Assembly: GCF_900104555.1 (NCBI RefSeq)
Contig: NZ_FNJU01000004.1
Location: forward strand, 1 to 38,530
Length of the DNA: 38,530 nt
Origin: Litchfieldia salsa
GTDB lineage: Bacteria; Bacillota; Bacilli; Bacillales; Bacillaceae_L
Direction of reading: 5' to 3'
Under the pieces are notes generated by a model. The model had not been told where the DNA came from. It saw only the letters and a program-made list of their open reading frames with translations, and searched no databases. Shown piece by piece: positions 7,433 through 15,202 of this stretch. How positions within the stretch are numbered: position 1 is the stretch's first letter; the number at the start of each line of letters is the position of its first letter. The translations under genes were made by a program, and so were the position numbers.

Positions 7433-7921
7433 TTATTCGTTTTCTAACCAAGTCTCCCAAAAATCCATTTCAATATTTTTATTAGTCTCTGATATAATTT
7501 TTAAAATTCGTTCCTGTTCATCAGTTGGTATTGGATTTTTTTCTAATGCAACAGGGTTTTCACGACCAACAGAAAGTTCTTTTATATAACACAACGCTGA
7601 AATAAAACTATTTAGCGATACAGCGATTTCATCAGGTTCCCAATCATCTTCACCGTGCATGGCTGTATAAACAGGAAATTGGTCATCGTCAGCATCAATA
7701 AAAATGGGGTCTCCTGTTTCATCTTCATTACCAATTACCAGCCATGAGGGATACCAATCTCCATCACCAGTGCCAGTCAGAGACTGCCCGTTTATATCAA
7801 TGCTATATCCAATTTGTGCTTCTTTTAGTTCATCAGCTGTAAATATGGTTACTAATCTGTAACCAATAGAAACTTCGTTAAATGGAAATGAGTTCACCAC
7901 ATCTAATAGGTCACTTCTCAT
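7433..7921 (-). CDS. SMI1/KNR4-like (SUKH) protein
   Basis: A 162-residue soluble acidic protein. GYSIDINGQSLTGTGDGDWY, then PSWLVIGNEDETGDPIFIDA and FPVYTAMHGEDDWEPDEIA with a closing SLNSFISALCYI are typical of SUKH members of the YobK type: the GD-P-IFID and VY-HGE patterns, then a helix after the sheet. Expected role: neutralising a secreted or contact-delivered toxin (family knowledge; partner unknown). The start follows AAAGGGG. It has its own regional repeat downstream, at 7352-7421. Confidence 0.8.
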   Translation of the reverse strand: MRSDLLDVVNSFPFNEVSIGYRLVTIFTADELKEAQIGYSIDINGQSLTGTGDGDWYPSWLVIGNEDETGDPIFIDADDDQFPVYTAMHGEDDWEPDEIAVSLNSFISALCYIKELSVGRENPVALEKNPIPTDEQERILKIISETNKNIEMDFWETWLENE

Positions 7922-7990
7922 AAGAAAACCCCTTTTATAAATAACTTATACTTCCTTACTATTTTGCTAATGTAATAAGTTCTCCTTTTT

Positions 7991-8066
7991 CTTTAAGTAA
8001 CCTGCTAGATACATCTACAGGAAAAGGCGAATACCCTTTTTACGCATTCGCCCCCGTTACCATAAT
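7991..8066 (-). repeat. Regional palindromic repeat, copy 7
   Basis: Minus strand: TATGGTAACGGGGGCGAATG. The internal stem GGCGAAT (8026-8032) with ATTCGCC (8046-8052) is perfect and is followed by TTTT on the minus strand, so it should work as a terminator for the gene ending at 8069. The closing arm is CAGGTTACTTAAAG. Confidence 0.75.
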
Positions 8067-8068
8067 AG

Positions 8069-8527
8069 TTAAATCCATTTATCTAATGTCCATCCCTCTT
8101 CTAATCTCTCTATAAGTAAAGTGTCATTCCAAGTACCCATAGGGGACAATTTCAGTTGCTCATCTGTTAATTTTTTTACACTTTCTATCTGATAAGTTTC
8201 ATAATCAACAATATGCCAGGAAATAAATTCGCTCCTGACTATATGTTTATCCCTAAATTTAGTAGGTAAGACTAATCCATTTGGAATTTGGAAGTTCCCT
8301 ACCTTACAAACTATCTTTCTCCTTAAAGCTGCACCCACAGGAAAATGAATAAAAAAAAGTTCTTTTTGTTCCACTAATTCATTTATCTTATCCGTATTGT
8401 TGTCTTTATGGAGATTAGGCAAAATTCTTATTAGAGAACCCATTGAATCATGTTTAAGAACATATTGAAAAAAAGCTAATCCTTTTGAAGTTTCAATCTG
8501 AAAAACATCGCCAATTTTTATTCGCAT
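8069..8527 (-). CDS. Imm26-like (immunity 26) family protein
   Basis: A 152-residue soluble protein with RIKIGDVFQIETSKGLAFFQ at the start, the opening of the Imm26/HocA-type family (K-x-GDIF-x-I with a beta barrel). A basic middle and the C-terminal WNDTLLIERLEEGWTLDKWI follow. Family members are predicted immunity proteins; the evidence is the N-terminal pattern and the context only. The frame is open to an ATG at 8536, but AAGG directly abuts that codon; the ATG at 8527 has a nine-base spacing and is preferred. Confidence 0.6.
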   Translation of the reverse strand: MRIKIGDVFQIETSKGLAFFQYVLKHDSMGSLIRILPNLHKDNNTDKINELVEQKELFFIHFPVGAALRRKIVCKVGNFQIPNGLVLPTKFRDKHIVRSEFISWHIVDYETYQIESVKKLTDEQLKLSPMGTWNDTLLIERLEEGWTLDKWI

Positions 8528-8565
8528 ATAACTCATCCTTATTATTTTGGTTCCTTATAACTTTT

Positions 8566-8665
8566 GCCAAACTGCTTACTCAATGATTCTGCTTCTGCTT
8601 CTTTAACACAATAGGATATACCGGAACGACAACCGCTGTTCCACTCTAGCATCCGCTAGTTGAAG
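8566..8665 (-). repeat. Regional palindromic repeat, copy 8
   Basis: Minus strand: CTTCAACTAGCGGATGCTAG, an internal stem GGAAC/GTTCC (8623-8642), then the closing arm ATTGAGTAAGCAGTTT. The stop codon of the DUF1871 gene (8656-8658) lies within it. Confidence 0.6.
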
Positions 8666-8940
8666 AAGGTAGTATCTTCTTCTCTCATTAGTTCATCCCA
8701 AATATCCTTTGCCACATTAATACAGTTTTCAAGGTCATGTTCTTCTCCAAATGCTTGATCAAATACTTCTTTAATCGTATGAGCTAAATTCATCTGGTTT
8801 TGTATTAGTGGCAAAGCATTAACGATACGTTGAGTTTCTATATCATATTCATCTAATGGAGCACCGCCAGATAACAATCCCCAAGAATCCCATTTGTTAA
8901 TGTGTTTTGCAACAATATCAAATGCAATGTTCTTTTTCAA
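8656..8940 (-). CDS. DUF1871 family (YugE-like) protein
   Basis: A 94-residue helical protein matching the DUF1871 pattern: an N-terminal helix, the W-D-S/P-W-LL loop with LDEYDIETQRIVNAL, then helices NQMNLAHTIKEVFDQAFGEE and a C-terminal IWDELM. B. subtilis YugE is a member and has no known function. The start is a TTG preceded by AAAGGTGATTAT, a good spacing. Members often occur among immunity-type orphan genes, as here. Confidence 0.78.
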   Translation of the reverse strand: MKKNIAFDIVAKHINKWDSWGLLSGGAPLDEYDIETQRIVNALPLIQNQMNLAHTIKEVFDQAFGEEHDLENCINVAKDIWDELMREEDTTFFN

Positions 8941-8976
8941 ATAATCACCTTTTATAATATGACTTGTTCAATATCT

Positions 8977-9076
8977 TCTTAAACTATTCTGACCTTTACT
9001 TCAACAAAGAAGGGTACTAATCGTTCTTTGATCAATACCCTTCTTGTTCCACATTCGCACCCGTTAATACAATAAG
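8977..9076 (-). repeat. Regional palindromic repeat, copy 9
   Basis: Minus strand: TTGTATTAACGGGTGCGAAT, then a perfect nine-base stem AGAAGGGTA (9009-9017) with TACCCTTCT (9037-9045) followed by TTTG, then TTGAAGTAAAGGTCAGAATA and GTTTAAGAAG. This is a full-length copy of about 100 bp. Confidence 0.8.
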
Positions 9077-9080
9077 GATT

Positions 9081-9521
9081 CTACACGCTAAATCCCTTTT
9101 TCTCAAAAGCAATATATGCTCTTATTCTGACATATTCCTTTTCATCACATAGAAACTTCTTAAGAATATATTTAATCTCTTGCTCATTTTCATTTATTTC
9201 TCCAAGCCCATAAGCTATTTGCCACCTTGCATCATGATCTGAAAAAGAGACTGCATATTTAGAAATAGACAATAGCTGGTTTGGATATTGAATCAATGTA
9301 TCAATAATAATTTCACATTCATTGTCTCTAGCTAATATATAAAGAAATTCATTTAGGAGTTCAGAATTCCATGTTTCAATAGGGATAGCCTCAAGTAGCT
9401 TATTAACATAATGATATATTCTGTCCCAATAGAGATATTCAGTTTCCCATTCACCGAAGGATTGAATAGCGGTTTTAGCCCAATTTTTAAATCCCTCAAT
9501 CTCTAGTAACAATTCACGCAT
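9081..9521 (-). CDS. HEAT-like helical repeat protein
   Basis: A 146-residue all-helical protein. The C-terminal half shows two HEAT-type units: SDHDARWQIAYGLGEINENE, then KKFLCDEKEYVRIRAYIAFE, with the usual D-x-x-VR-x-x-A pattern. HEAT proteins of this length beside SUKH and Imm genes are often immunity proteins, but the specific target is unknown. It has its own ribosome site (GGGGTGAAGATTTATC before the ATG) and a regional repeat (8977-9076) just downstream. Confidence 0.65.
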   Translation of the reverse strand: MRELLLEIEGFKNWAKTAIQSFGEWETEYLYWDRIYHYVNKLLEAIPIETWNSELLNEFLYILARDNECEIIIDTLIQYPNQLLSISKYAVSFSDHDARWQIAYGLGEINENEQEIKYILKKFLCDEKEYVRIRAYIAFEKKGFSV

Positions 9522-9539
9522 GATAAATCTTCACCCCAT

Positions 9540-9595
9540 TTAATTAGGACTTAATGGCAGCATTATAAGTAAAGCTCCTGTTGAATAAAGTAAAT
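9540..9595 (-). repeat. Regional repeat, weak copy 10
   Basis: Minus strand: TTTATTCAACAGGAGCTTTA. The arm and GGAGC core are recognisable but no hairpin is left. It fills the gap between two genes. Confidence 0.35.
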
Positions 9596-9952
9596 TTATT
9601 TTTTAATCCTAAGAAACCTTTTCAATTCTTGATATGGAGTAGAATATGAATCTTCATATTTTTGTATATGTTCTCTTAAAGCAGACCAATTCTTATCAAG
9701 TGTTGGATGTATTTCAGTGGTTTCCGCAATTCTATATAAGTCGATTAAAAAATAAAGTGTCTCCCAAATTAAATAATCCTCATATAAATTTAAAAGTATA
9801 TATATAACTTCTGGAATATAGTTAAAAGCACTCTCAGAGGACATATCCTTTGAAATTGATTCAAATGCATTACTAAAATACCATTCGTCTGCATCAAGTT
9901 TTTCTTGCCAATTATCATATATTTCAATTAGTTTCTTGTCCGTTATAATCAC
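9596..9952 (-). CDS. Hypothetical 118-residue helical protein
   Basis: Not recognised. The protein is acidic and rich in aromatic residues (IYDNWQEKLDADEWYFSNAF, YEDYLIWETLYFLIDLYRIA) and looks like antiparallel helices, with a basic tail LKRFLRIKK. The start used is a GTG very close to AAAAGG, a weak arrangement. It sits in the row of single minus-strand genes; the two flanking genes are of the HEAT-like and DUF7660 types, so an immunity-type role is possible but unproven. Confidence 0.6.
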   Translation of the reverse strand: MIITDKKLIEIYDNWQEKLDADEWYFSNAFESISKDMSSESAFNYIPEVIYILLNLYEDYLIWETLYFLIDLYRIAETTEIHPTLDKNWSALREHIQKYEDSYSTPYQELKRFLRIKK

Positions 9953-9958
9953 ACCCTT

Positions 9959-9990
9959 TTATTGCACTTTTGCTCCCGTTAACGCAATAA
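9959..9990 (-). repeat. Regional palindromic repeat, compact copy 11
   Basis: TTATTGC (9959-9965) and GCAATAA (9984-9990) form a perfect inverted repeat around the core read as GTTAACGGGAGCAAAAG on the minus strand. It is a 32-bp palindrome that lacks the longer internal module. Confidence 0.6.
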
Positions 9991-9995
9991 GAAAG

Positions 9996-10214
9996 TTATT
10001 CATAAAACTTCCCTGCCATTAAAATTTTAGCAATGGTAGTCCAGTTTGGATTACGTGGTAAAGAATTTGTATCCTCTACCCAACCTTTAATTGCTTCCAA
10101 GTAATCTTCAAGGGTTAGATTTTCCCACTCGGTTGGATTAGTCAACAAATCATTCTTTAAATTATCAATAGAGGAAATCAGTTCTTCTTTACTTTTAATA
10201 CTTTCAATCTCCAT
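9996..10214 (-). CDS. DUF7660-type protein
   Basis: A 72-residue helical protein. SKEELISSIDNLKNDLLTNP, then EWENLTLEDYLEAIKGWVED and NWTTIAKILMAGKFYE match the small family I know as DUF7660 (E-W-EN-x-TLE-x-YLEA, then W-x-x-IA-x-IL-x-A-x-x-YE). No function has been established. Members are frequently adjacent to polymorphic-toxin immunity genes. The ATG follows AAAGGTGG at a long spacing. The full length is present. Confidence 0.72.
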   Translation of the reverse strand: MEIESIKSKEELISSIDNLKNDLLTNPTEWENLTLEDYLEAIKGWVEDTNSLPRNPNWTTIAKILMAGKFYE

Positions 10215-10234
10215 ATAATATTACTAACCACCTT

Positions 10235-10272
10235 TCTCTATTGAAGAAAAGCCACCACTTATTGAACTTTTT
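10235..10272 (-). repeat. Regional repeat, weak copy 12
   Basis: Minus strand: AGTTCAATAAGTGGTGGCTT followed by TTCTTCAATAGAG. This is a diverged core only, between the stop of the ComJ-like gene and the ribosome site of the next gene. Confidence 0.35.
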
Positions 10273-10741
10273 ATATTGCTGGTTCAGTGTTCATCACCAA
10301 CACTGATGGTGGATTAAGTTCTTCATCCACTTTGATAATATTCACCGTAGGATTATTATTTTTTATGAATGAAAATGAATAATGACCTAATCCATTTTCT
10401 AATCGTTTAACGGCAAAGAGTAACTCATACATTCCCTCTTCTATATCAATAGCTTTTGTTTCAATGATAGAGCCAACTTCAATTCCTTTCTTACTTATAA
10501 AAAAAGGTACAGCTATTGCCCTAATAACATCGGTACCCACTTCTTTTTTATCAGTAACTCTAACGGAAATTTTGCATTCTTCATCATTAGAAAGAGTTCC
10601 AAAAGATACAGGACCTTCTCTCCATGCAAAACCTTGGTTAACATGAGTGTCATTCCAGTCATTAAAGGGGTTTTCTAAACCATACTGAAATACAGCTAAT
10701 TGGGAATAGAAAATATCACTTTTAAAGGTTATCCCACTCAT
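10271..10741 (-). CDS. ComJ-like (competence nuclease inhibitor) family protein
   Basis: A 156-residue soluble protein resembling B. subtilis ComJ (Nin), which inhibits the competence nuclease NucA. Shared pattern: FYSQLAVFQYGLENPFNDWN, then VNQGFAWREGPVSFGTL, a beta-rich middle with AIAVPFFISKKGIEVGSI, and a closing beta strand region. No NucA-type gene is nearby, so it may instead act as an immunity protein against another nuclease (inference). The frame extends to an ATG at 10774, but that codon overlaps a TATAAT box (10778-10773). The ATG at 10741, nine bases after AAAGG, is preferred. Confidence 0.7.
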   Translation of the reverse strand: MSGITFKSDIFYSQLAVFQYGLENPFNDWNDTHVNQGFAWREGPVSFGTLSNDEECKISVRVTDKKEVGTDVIRAIAVPFFISKKGIEVGSIIETKAIDIEEGMYELLFAVKRLENGLGHYSFSFIKNNNPTVNIIKVDEELNPPSVLVMNTEPAI

Positions 10742-10802
10742 AGACCTCATCCTTTTATTAAATAATAAAACCATTATACCGTAACTAAAAGAACAACTCT
10801 TC

Positions 10803-10898
10803 TTTCACTAAACTGCTTCTTTACTTCAACAACAACAGGCACTAATCCTGCTTGAATCAGTGCCTGTGTTTATTCAATATTCGCACCCTTTAGTTTAA
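10803..10898 (-). repeat. Regional palindromic repeat, copy 13 (full length)
   Basis: Outer arms TTTCACTAA (10803-10811) and TTAGTTTAA (10890-10898). The internal stem CAGGCACT with AGTGCCTG (10836-10866) is perfect. Minus strand: CTTAAACTAAAGGGTGCGAA, hairpin, then TTGAAGTAAAGAAGCAGTTT and AGTGAAAGAAG. The TAA that ends the upstream gene is inside the opening arm. Confidence 0.82.
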
Positions 10899-11758
10899 GA
10901 AGAACATGATTGTATGATTAGAGCTTTTTTAGTTATATTATTATAATCCATCCCTGTAAGTGCCCATATTCCCTTCCTAGTTCGAAAATAGAGGGTTTTA
11001 CTGTTATTAAATATAACTAGAATGCAAGAATATCCATTCAATGTAACTCTTTCAATACTTGCATCTCCTTCAGTAGCAACTATATGAGCTATTACTGGGA
11101 CGTGAGGAATTAAGAGCCATCCTAAATCAAAAGAACCAGCACTATCTTCTATCCATTTCCATCCGTAGGGGTTTTCAAAAATTACACGATTATCTTCTGT
11201 CTTTCCGCATCGAGTTCCAGTTAGAGAAGGGCTATGTGCGGGGGGTCTTTCTAACTTTATAATGTTAACTTTTAAATTTTCATTTTCTAATGTATCAATG
11301 AAATCATATTTCATAAACCCACGAAGCTTATCAAAAGAATATAGTTCAAAAAAAGATGGCACATCCCATTTTTCTCTTTCCTCATCAGTAGTATTTGGGT
11401 CTAACTCTGGGATTCTATAAACACCACCAAAAGGGATTACTTGATTACCGTATTTAAGAGGTTTTCCCTGCCGTAATAACCATCTATCCAGTGCAACAGC
11501 CGCTAACCATTTAGGTTGAAACCCCAATTCAACAGCCTTTAAGCTTAATTGATATGAATGCCACCAATCTTCTAAAGCTTCCCCATGTTGAAATATTATA
11601 GCTGCATGGATAAAATCTATTGCAACAGTGGCACCTCCAGTATCTATAATTGTTTTAACTCTATTTCGTCTATCTCTATCTCGTTTTTTTCTGTCATGTG
11701 GCATTTTCCGAAGGTCATGCTGATCTTCTTCAAATAATTGTTTTAGTTCATCATTCAA
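10895..11758 (-). CDS. DUF6624-like N-terminal domain protein
   Basis: The N-terminal third (KRDRDRRNRVKTIIDTGG, then DFIHAAIIFQHGEALEDW and KWLAAVALDRWLLRQGKPLK) fits the DUF6624 pattern (D-x-x-R-x-x-V, A-A-x-IFQHG, W-L-A-A-x-x-DR-L). The C-terminal 150 residues are beta-rich and were not recognised. The frame reaches ATG 11773, but GGGAGG lies inside that extension and is spaced seven bases from the TTG at 11758, which I take as the start. No signal peptide is seen. Role unknown; bigger than its neighbours. Confidence 0.65.
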   Translation of the reverse strand: MNDELKQLFEEDQHDLRKMPHDRKKRDRDRRNRVKTIIDTGGATVAIDFIHAAIIFQHGEALEDWWHSYQLSLKAVELGFQPKWLAAVALDRWLLRQGKPLKYGNQVIPFGGVYRIPELDPNTTDEEREKWDVPSFFELYSFDKLRGFMKYDFIDTLENENLKVNIIKLERPPAHSPSLTGTRCGKTEDNRVIFENPYGWKWIEDSAGSFDLGWLLIPHVPVIAHIVATEGDASIERVTLNGYSCILVIFNNSKTLYFRTRKGIWALTGMDYNNITKKALIIQSCSS

Positions 11759-11809
11759 AATATATCCTCCCATAATTCTTTTTCTATCTTTCCTCCATTT
11801 ATTTGCATT

Positions 11810-11945
11810 TCTTCAATAAACCTGATCCGTAAGCGCAACAAGACAAGCGATACCCTCTTAAAGTATCGCTACCCGTTAGCCATCCATGAAGCAAATACTT
11901 CACCACAGAAAATGAAAGATTATTTCGTTCTTTCATGGTAGTTTA
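11810..11945 (-). repeat. Regional palindromic repeat, copy 14, with upstream 70-bp module
   Basis: The core on the minus strand is GGCTAACGGGTAGCGATAC with the perfect stem AGCGATAC (11846-11853) and GTATCGCT (11863-11870). Directly before it is a 70-bp module (11876-11945) with hairpin ATGAAAGA/TCTTTCAT. The module occurs again at 12906-12975. Confidence 0.78.
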
Positions 11946-11999
11946 AGTTTAAAATCTCACAAACTTTAAATTTTCATTCCGCATCTACTATGAACTAAT

Positions 12000-12743
12000 T
12001 TATTCAAAATACCATTTTAATGCGTTCGTATATAGAATTTTTTCGATAGCCTGTTCGTCAAATAATTGTTGAATTAATTCAATATCTCCATATTCAAATG
12101 GTCTTTTTGCTCTTGTTGATGGCAAATCCGTACCAAACATAAGCGAATCAGGATTTGTTTCATATATAGATTTTAGAGCATTTACAACATTTAGTTCCAC
12201 ACGCCCAAAACCTGTTGCTTTTACGTGTATTCCTTTATCAACTAATTTTAACAGATGCGTTAAACCTTCTTCAGATAAGCCTAAATGGTCAATTGAAATA
12301 GCAGGTAATTTTTCAATTGTGGATGCAGTTTCAGGTAACTCTTTTGAATCAATATAAAGTTCACTATGCCAGCCAACCAAATCATAAACTCTTCTTGCAA
12401 AGTAATCGAGCATTGATAAATCTTCTGAACCACCTCTTTTGATATTAAAGCGTAATGCCCTTACCCCATTGTTGTGTAAGTTCACGATTTCATCATCTGT
12501 CACAGTAAACGGCAATTGCGTAACACCACAAAATGATGGACCCAATTCTTTAAGTGCTTTCAATAAGTATTCTTGGTCAAATCCTTGGAAAGACCCAGAT
12601 ACAATCGCTCCACCTAATACATTCAAATCAGCAGTTTCATTTTGATAATCTTTTACAATATAACTCGGTGGTGTATATCCTTGGTTTTCGACAATCGGGA
12701 AATCAAAATCAATAATATGAAAATGCGCATCAAAAATTCTCAT
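12000..12743 (-). CDS. Amidohydrolase-family (TIM-barrel) metal-dependent hydrolase
   Basis: A 247-residue protein of the Amidohydro_2 type. The metal site begins with DAHFHI (HxH in strand 1). SIDHLGL carries the strand-6-type histidine, and LMFGTDLPSTRA the strand-8 aspartate. Members include decarboxylases and lactone hydrolases; the substrate here is unknown. The ATG follows GGGGGATGTGAA. It is a free-standing minus-strand gene followed, after about 50 bases, by the 70-bp module and regional repeat copy 14. The full length is present and no truncation was seen. Confidence 0.85.
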   Translation of the reverse strand: MRIFDAHFHIIDFDFPIVENQGYTPPSYIVKDYQNETADLNVLGGAIVSGSFQGFDQEYLLKALKELGPSFCGVTQLPFTVTDDEIVNLHNNGVRALRFNIKRGGSEDLSMLDYFARRVYDLVGWHSELYIDSKELPETASTIEKLPAISIDHLGLSEEGLTHLLKLVDKGIHVKATGFGRVELNVVNALKSIYETNPDSLMFGTDLPSTRAKRPFEYGDIELIQQLFDEQAIEKILYTNALKWYFE

Positions 12744-12844
12744 TTCACATCCCCCTTTCTGTTCTTAAACATACCAAAGATGCGTCATAAAGAAATAATA
12801 GCTTATCAATAAGTGAACATAAGCTTTGCTTATTGCTTAAAACT

Positions 12845-12975
12845 GATCCGTTAGTACAAGCTTCAACAAAAATAAGCGAGAATCCTTCTTAGATCATCGC
12901 CTCCGTTAGCCCTCCATGAATCAGAACTTCACCACAGAAAATGAAAGATATTTGCGTTCTTTCATGGTAGCTTAA
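12845..12975 (-). repeat. Regional palindromic repeat, copy 15, with 70-bp module
   Basis: The 70-bp module (12906-12975) matches 11876-11945 at most positions and is followed by GGGCTAACGGAGGCGATG with a hairpin (12874-12900), then TTGTTGAAGCTTGTACTAAC. Here the module is read through as the C-terminus of the DHFR gene. Confidence 0.75.
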
Positions 12976-13461
12976 CAATTTTCTTTCATAAACATGAAAA
13001 TAGTAGTTATAAGGGTTTTTTTCATCCTTAATACCTTTTTCGACGGACACTTGGTCCCATTCATTGAAATTCACTTCTGGAAAAAACGTATCTCCTTCGA
13101 ATTCATGATGAATTTTTGTAATATACATCTTTTCGACGTAAGGTAAGAACATTTTATAAATTTGTTCTCCCCCGAAAATAAAAATCTCTTTTTCATTATT
13201 ACAAATCTTAAATACATCTTCGACTGAATGGACAATTTCACAACCCTCAAAGTTATAATTCTTATCTCTCGTTAAAACAATATTCCTTCTGTGAGGTAAA
13301 GCCCTTCCTATTGACTCAAGGTTTTTTCTACCCAATATGATGGGTTGTCCAATTGTGGTATTTTTAACAAACTCCCAATCCTTTGGAATTCTCCATGGAA
13401 TGTCATTCTCTTTACCAATAACTCTATTCTTGTCCATCGCAACAATTAAAGAAACTTTCAT
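12889..13461 (-). CDS. Dihydrofolate reductase with repeat-derived C-terminal tail
   Basis: Dihydrofolate reductase reduces dihydrofolate to tetrahydrofolate with NADPH. Seen: SLIVAMDKNRVIGKENDIPW (the W next to the substrate site), LGRKNLESIGRALPHRRNIV, FIFGGEQIYKMFLPYV with the GG of the cofactor loop, and the family ending YYFHVYERK. The enzyme proper ends there at about residue 161. A further 29 residues (LLSYHERTQISFIFCGEVLI and on) come from the 70-bp repeat module and end in a regional repeat. The frame is open to GTG 13470; ATG 13461 has AAAGG 11 bases upstream. Unlike a housekeeping folate gene, no thyA is adjacent. Confidence 0.9.
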   Translation of the reverse strand: MKVSLIVAMDKNRVIGKENDIPWRIPKDWEFVKNTTIGQPIILGRKNLESIGRALPHRRNIVLTRDKNYNFEGCEIVHSVEDVFKICNNEKEIFIFGGEQIYKMFLPYVEKMYITKIHHEFEGDTFFPEVNFNEWDQVSVEKGIKDEKNPYNYYFHVYERKLLSYHERTQISFIFCGEVLIHGGLTEAMI

Positions 13462-13529
13462 ATATAACACAGCCTTTTTTTAACTATTTTACCATGTAAT
13501 TTCTTAGTTTCTATTGAAATCCGTTGTTC

Positions 13530-13596
13530 CAGTATCCTGAACCGTTAGTGAAAAAGCGACTGATCCTCTTGAACAATCGCACCCGTTAGTTCAAGA
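13530..13596 (-). repeat. Regional palindromic repeat, copy 16 (orphan, no gene before it)
   Basis: Minus strand: TTGAACTAACGGGTGCGA, terminator stem GCGATTG...CAGTCGC (13556-13580) and TTTTT, then TTCACTAACGGTTCAGGATA. It lies upstream of DHFR. On its own upstream side there is no minus-strand gene, only the start of a plus-strand DUF3231 gene. Confidence 0.82.
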
Positions 13597-13670
13597 TATA
13601 GCCATCATTTTATTAATATTTTACAAAAATGAGGGGACAATACTCTTGATTACATAGTGGGAGGGTATAC

Positions 13671-14690
13671 ATGGAGACTGAACATAACATTCGACTTACT
13701 TCATCCGAATTGGCTTCACTCTGGGCAGGATATATGAACAACAGTATGTCTTATTGCGTGCTAAAGTATTTTAAAGAAAAAACACAAGATACAGAAATTA
13801 AGCCGATATTAGAATTTGCCATTGAAATTACTGAAATTATGATAAAAGACATTAAAGTTATATATGAAAAAGAAAACCATGCAATCCCTGTTGGTTTTAG
13901 CGAAAAAGAGGATTTAAACCTAAATGCCCCTGCACTATACTCAGATACGTTCCATTTAAACTTTGTTCATAATATGGCAAGGCATGGGATGACTTCGTAT
14001 GGTGCTTCTTTTTCTGGTTGTGCACGAAATGATGTGTTGGAACTTTTTTCGAAAGCAATTGACCTTACAAGACAACTATATAATAAATCGTTAAATGTCT
14101 TATTAGAAAAAGGTTTATATTCAAGATCAGCTTCTATTCCGATTCCAGATAAAGTTGAATTCATTGAAAAACAAGGTTATTTGACAGGTTGGTTTGGGGA
14201 AAGACGCCCGATGAATGCTCTTGAAATTATGCACCTTTACAATAATATGCAACGTAATGCAATTGGTAAAGCATTATTATTAGGGTTTGGGCAAACGGCT
14301 GGATTACAAGAAGTGAGGAATTATATGGTGAGAGGGGCTAATATTGCCAGTAAAGTAGTGGAATTTATGGCTCAAATATTAAATCAAGAGAACCTTTCAC
14401 AAACGTCCACTCTGGACTCAGACGTATTAAAATCAACAACACCACCTTTTTCCGATAAGCTAATGATGTTTCAAGTAACCATGTTATCAGGAATGTCTCT
14501 TGGATATTATGGTGTAGCTTTAGGAACGGTCTCAAGGCGTGATTTAGGTGCAAAATTCATGCGTATCACATTGGAAGCTGTTCAATATGCAGAGGATGGA
14601 GCGAATATCCTAATTGAACACGGTTGGATGGAAAAATCACCATCATCTATTGACAATATTGAAATAGCAAAATTAAATAGGAAACAGTGA
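13671..14690 (+). CDS. DUF3231 family protein (two-domain)
   Basis: A 339-residue helical protein with two copies of the DUF3231 four-helix unit: LTSSELASLWAGYMNNSMSY opens the first, and FGERRPMNALEIMHLYNNMQ the second. Each closes with the PFSDKLMMFQVTML or equivalent stretch and then EDGANILIEHGWMEKSP. The family has a ferritin-like fold related to CotF-type spore proteins and occurs widely in spore formers; the biochemical role is unknown. The start follows GGGAGGGTATAC. It is one of four loci of this family in the window (19615, 33831 and 37755 are the others). Confidence 0.9.
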   Translation: METEHNIRLTSSELASLWAGYMNNSMSYCVLKYFKEKTQDTEIKPILEFAIEITEIMIKDIKVIYEKENHAIPVGFSEKEDLNLNAPALYSDTFHLNFVHNMARHGMTSYGASFSGCARNDVLELFSKAIDLTRQLYNKSLNVLLEKGLYSRSASIPIPDKVEFIEKQGYLTGWFGERRPMNALEIMHLYNNMQRNAIGKALLLGFGQTAGLQEVRNYMVRGANIASKVVEFMAQILNQENLSQTSTLDSDVLKSTTPPFSDKLMMFQVTMLSGMSLGYYGVALGTVSRRDLGAKFMRITLEAVQYAEDGANILIEHGWMEKSPSSIDNIEIAKLNRKQ

Positions 14691-14697
14691 TATATGA

Positions 14698-15168
14698 GTG
14701 AATAAGAATCCGATTGAAAAGTTGTTATGGTCTATTGCTTTACCTGGGTTTGGGCAGTTTTTAAATAGAAAATATTTTAAAGGGACTGTTTTATTAATTT
14801 TAGAATTCTTAGTTAATGTACAAGCCAACTTTAACCAAGTCATTATCTATAGTTTCCATGGTGAGATTCAAAAAGCGATAGAACAAACAAATTATAATTG
14901 GCTAATGTTTTATCCTTGTCTGTATTTTTTTGCAATGTGGGATGCGTATAAAGACGCTGGCGGAGGTAAAAAACCTAATTCATTTTATCCTTTTGCTTTT
15001 GCTGCTTTTTCTGTTACTGTTGGTTTGATATATTCCTCAAAAATTAGATTATCTGGTGTATTAATTGGACCTGTGTGGCTTCCAATTATGTTTGTCATTC
15101 CTGGAGTAATAATGGGATTAACTATTCAAAAAATAACTAATAGAACTATTAAGCAAACGGCCTTTTAA
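14698..15168 (+). CDS. Small multi-pass membrane protein (TM2-like start)
   Basis: A 156-residue protein with about four membrane segments (near residues 7-40, 62-80, 95-115 and 120-142). The opening LLWSIALPGFGQFLNRKYFK resembles the first helix and turn of TM2-type proteins. The GTG start lies 8 bases after the DUF3231 stop, so the two are probably co-transcribed. No strong ribosome site is visible, which suggests translational coupling. Function not recognised. Confidence 0.68.
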   Translation: MNKNPIEKLLWSIALPGFGQFLNRKYFKGTVLLILEFLVNVQANFNQVIIYSFHGEIQKAIEQTNYNWLMFYPCLYFFAMWDAYKDAGGGKKPNSFYPFAFAAFSVTVGLIYSSKIRLSGVLIGPVWLPIMFVIPGVIMGLTIQKITNRTIKQTAF

Positions 15169-15195
15169 AAATTCCTTTGAGGTCGTTTTTTTTAT
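15156..15195 (+). terminator. Rho-independent terminator
   Basis: AACGGCC (15156-15162) pairs with GGTCGTT (15181-15187), then a run of T. It overlaps the last codons of the membrane protein gene and ends the DUF3231 operon. Confidence 0.7.
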
Positions 15196-15202
15196 TTTCT
15201 TA

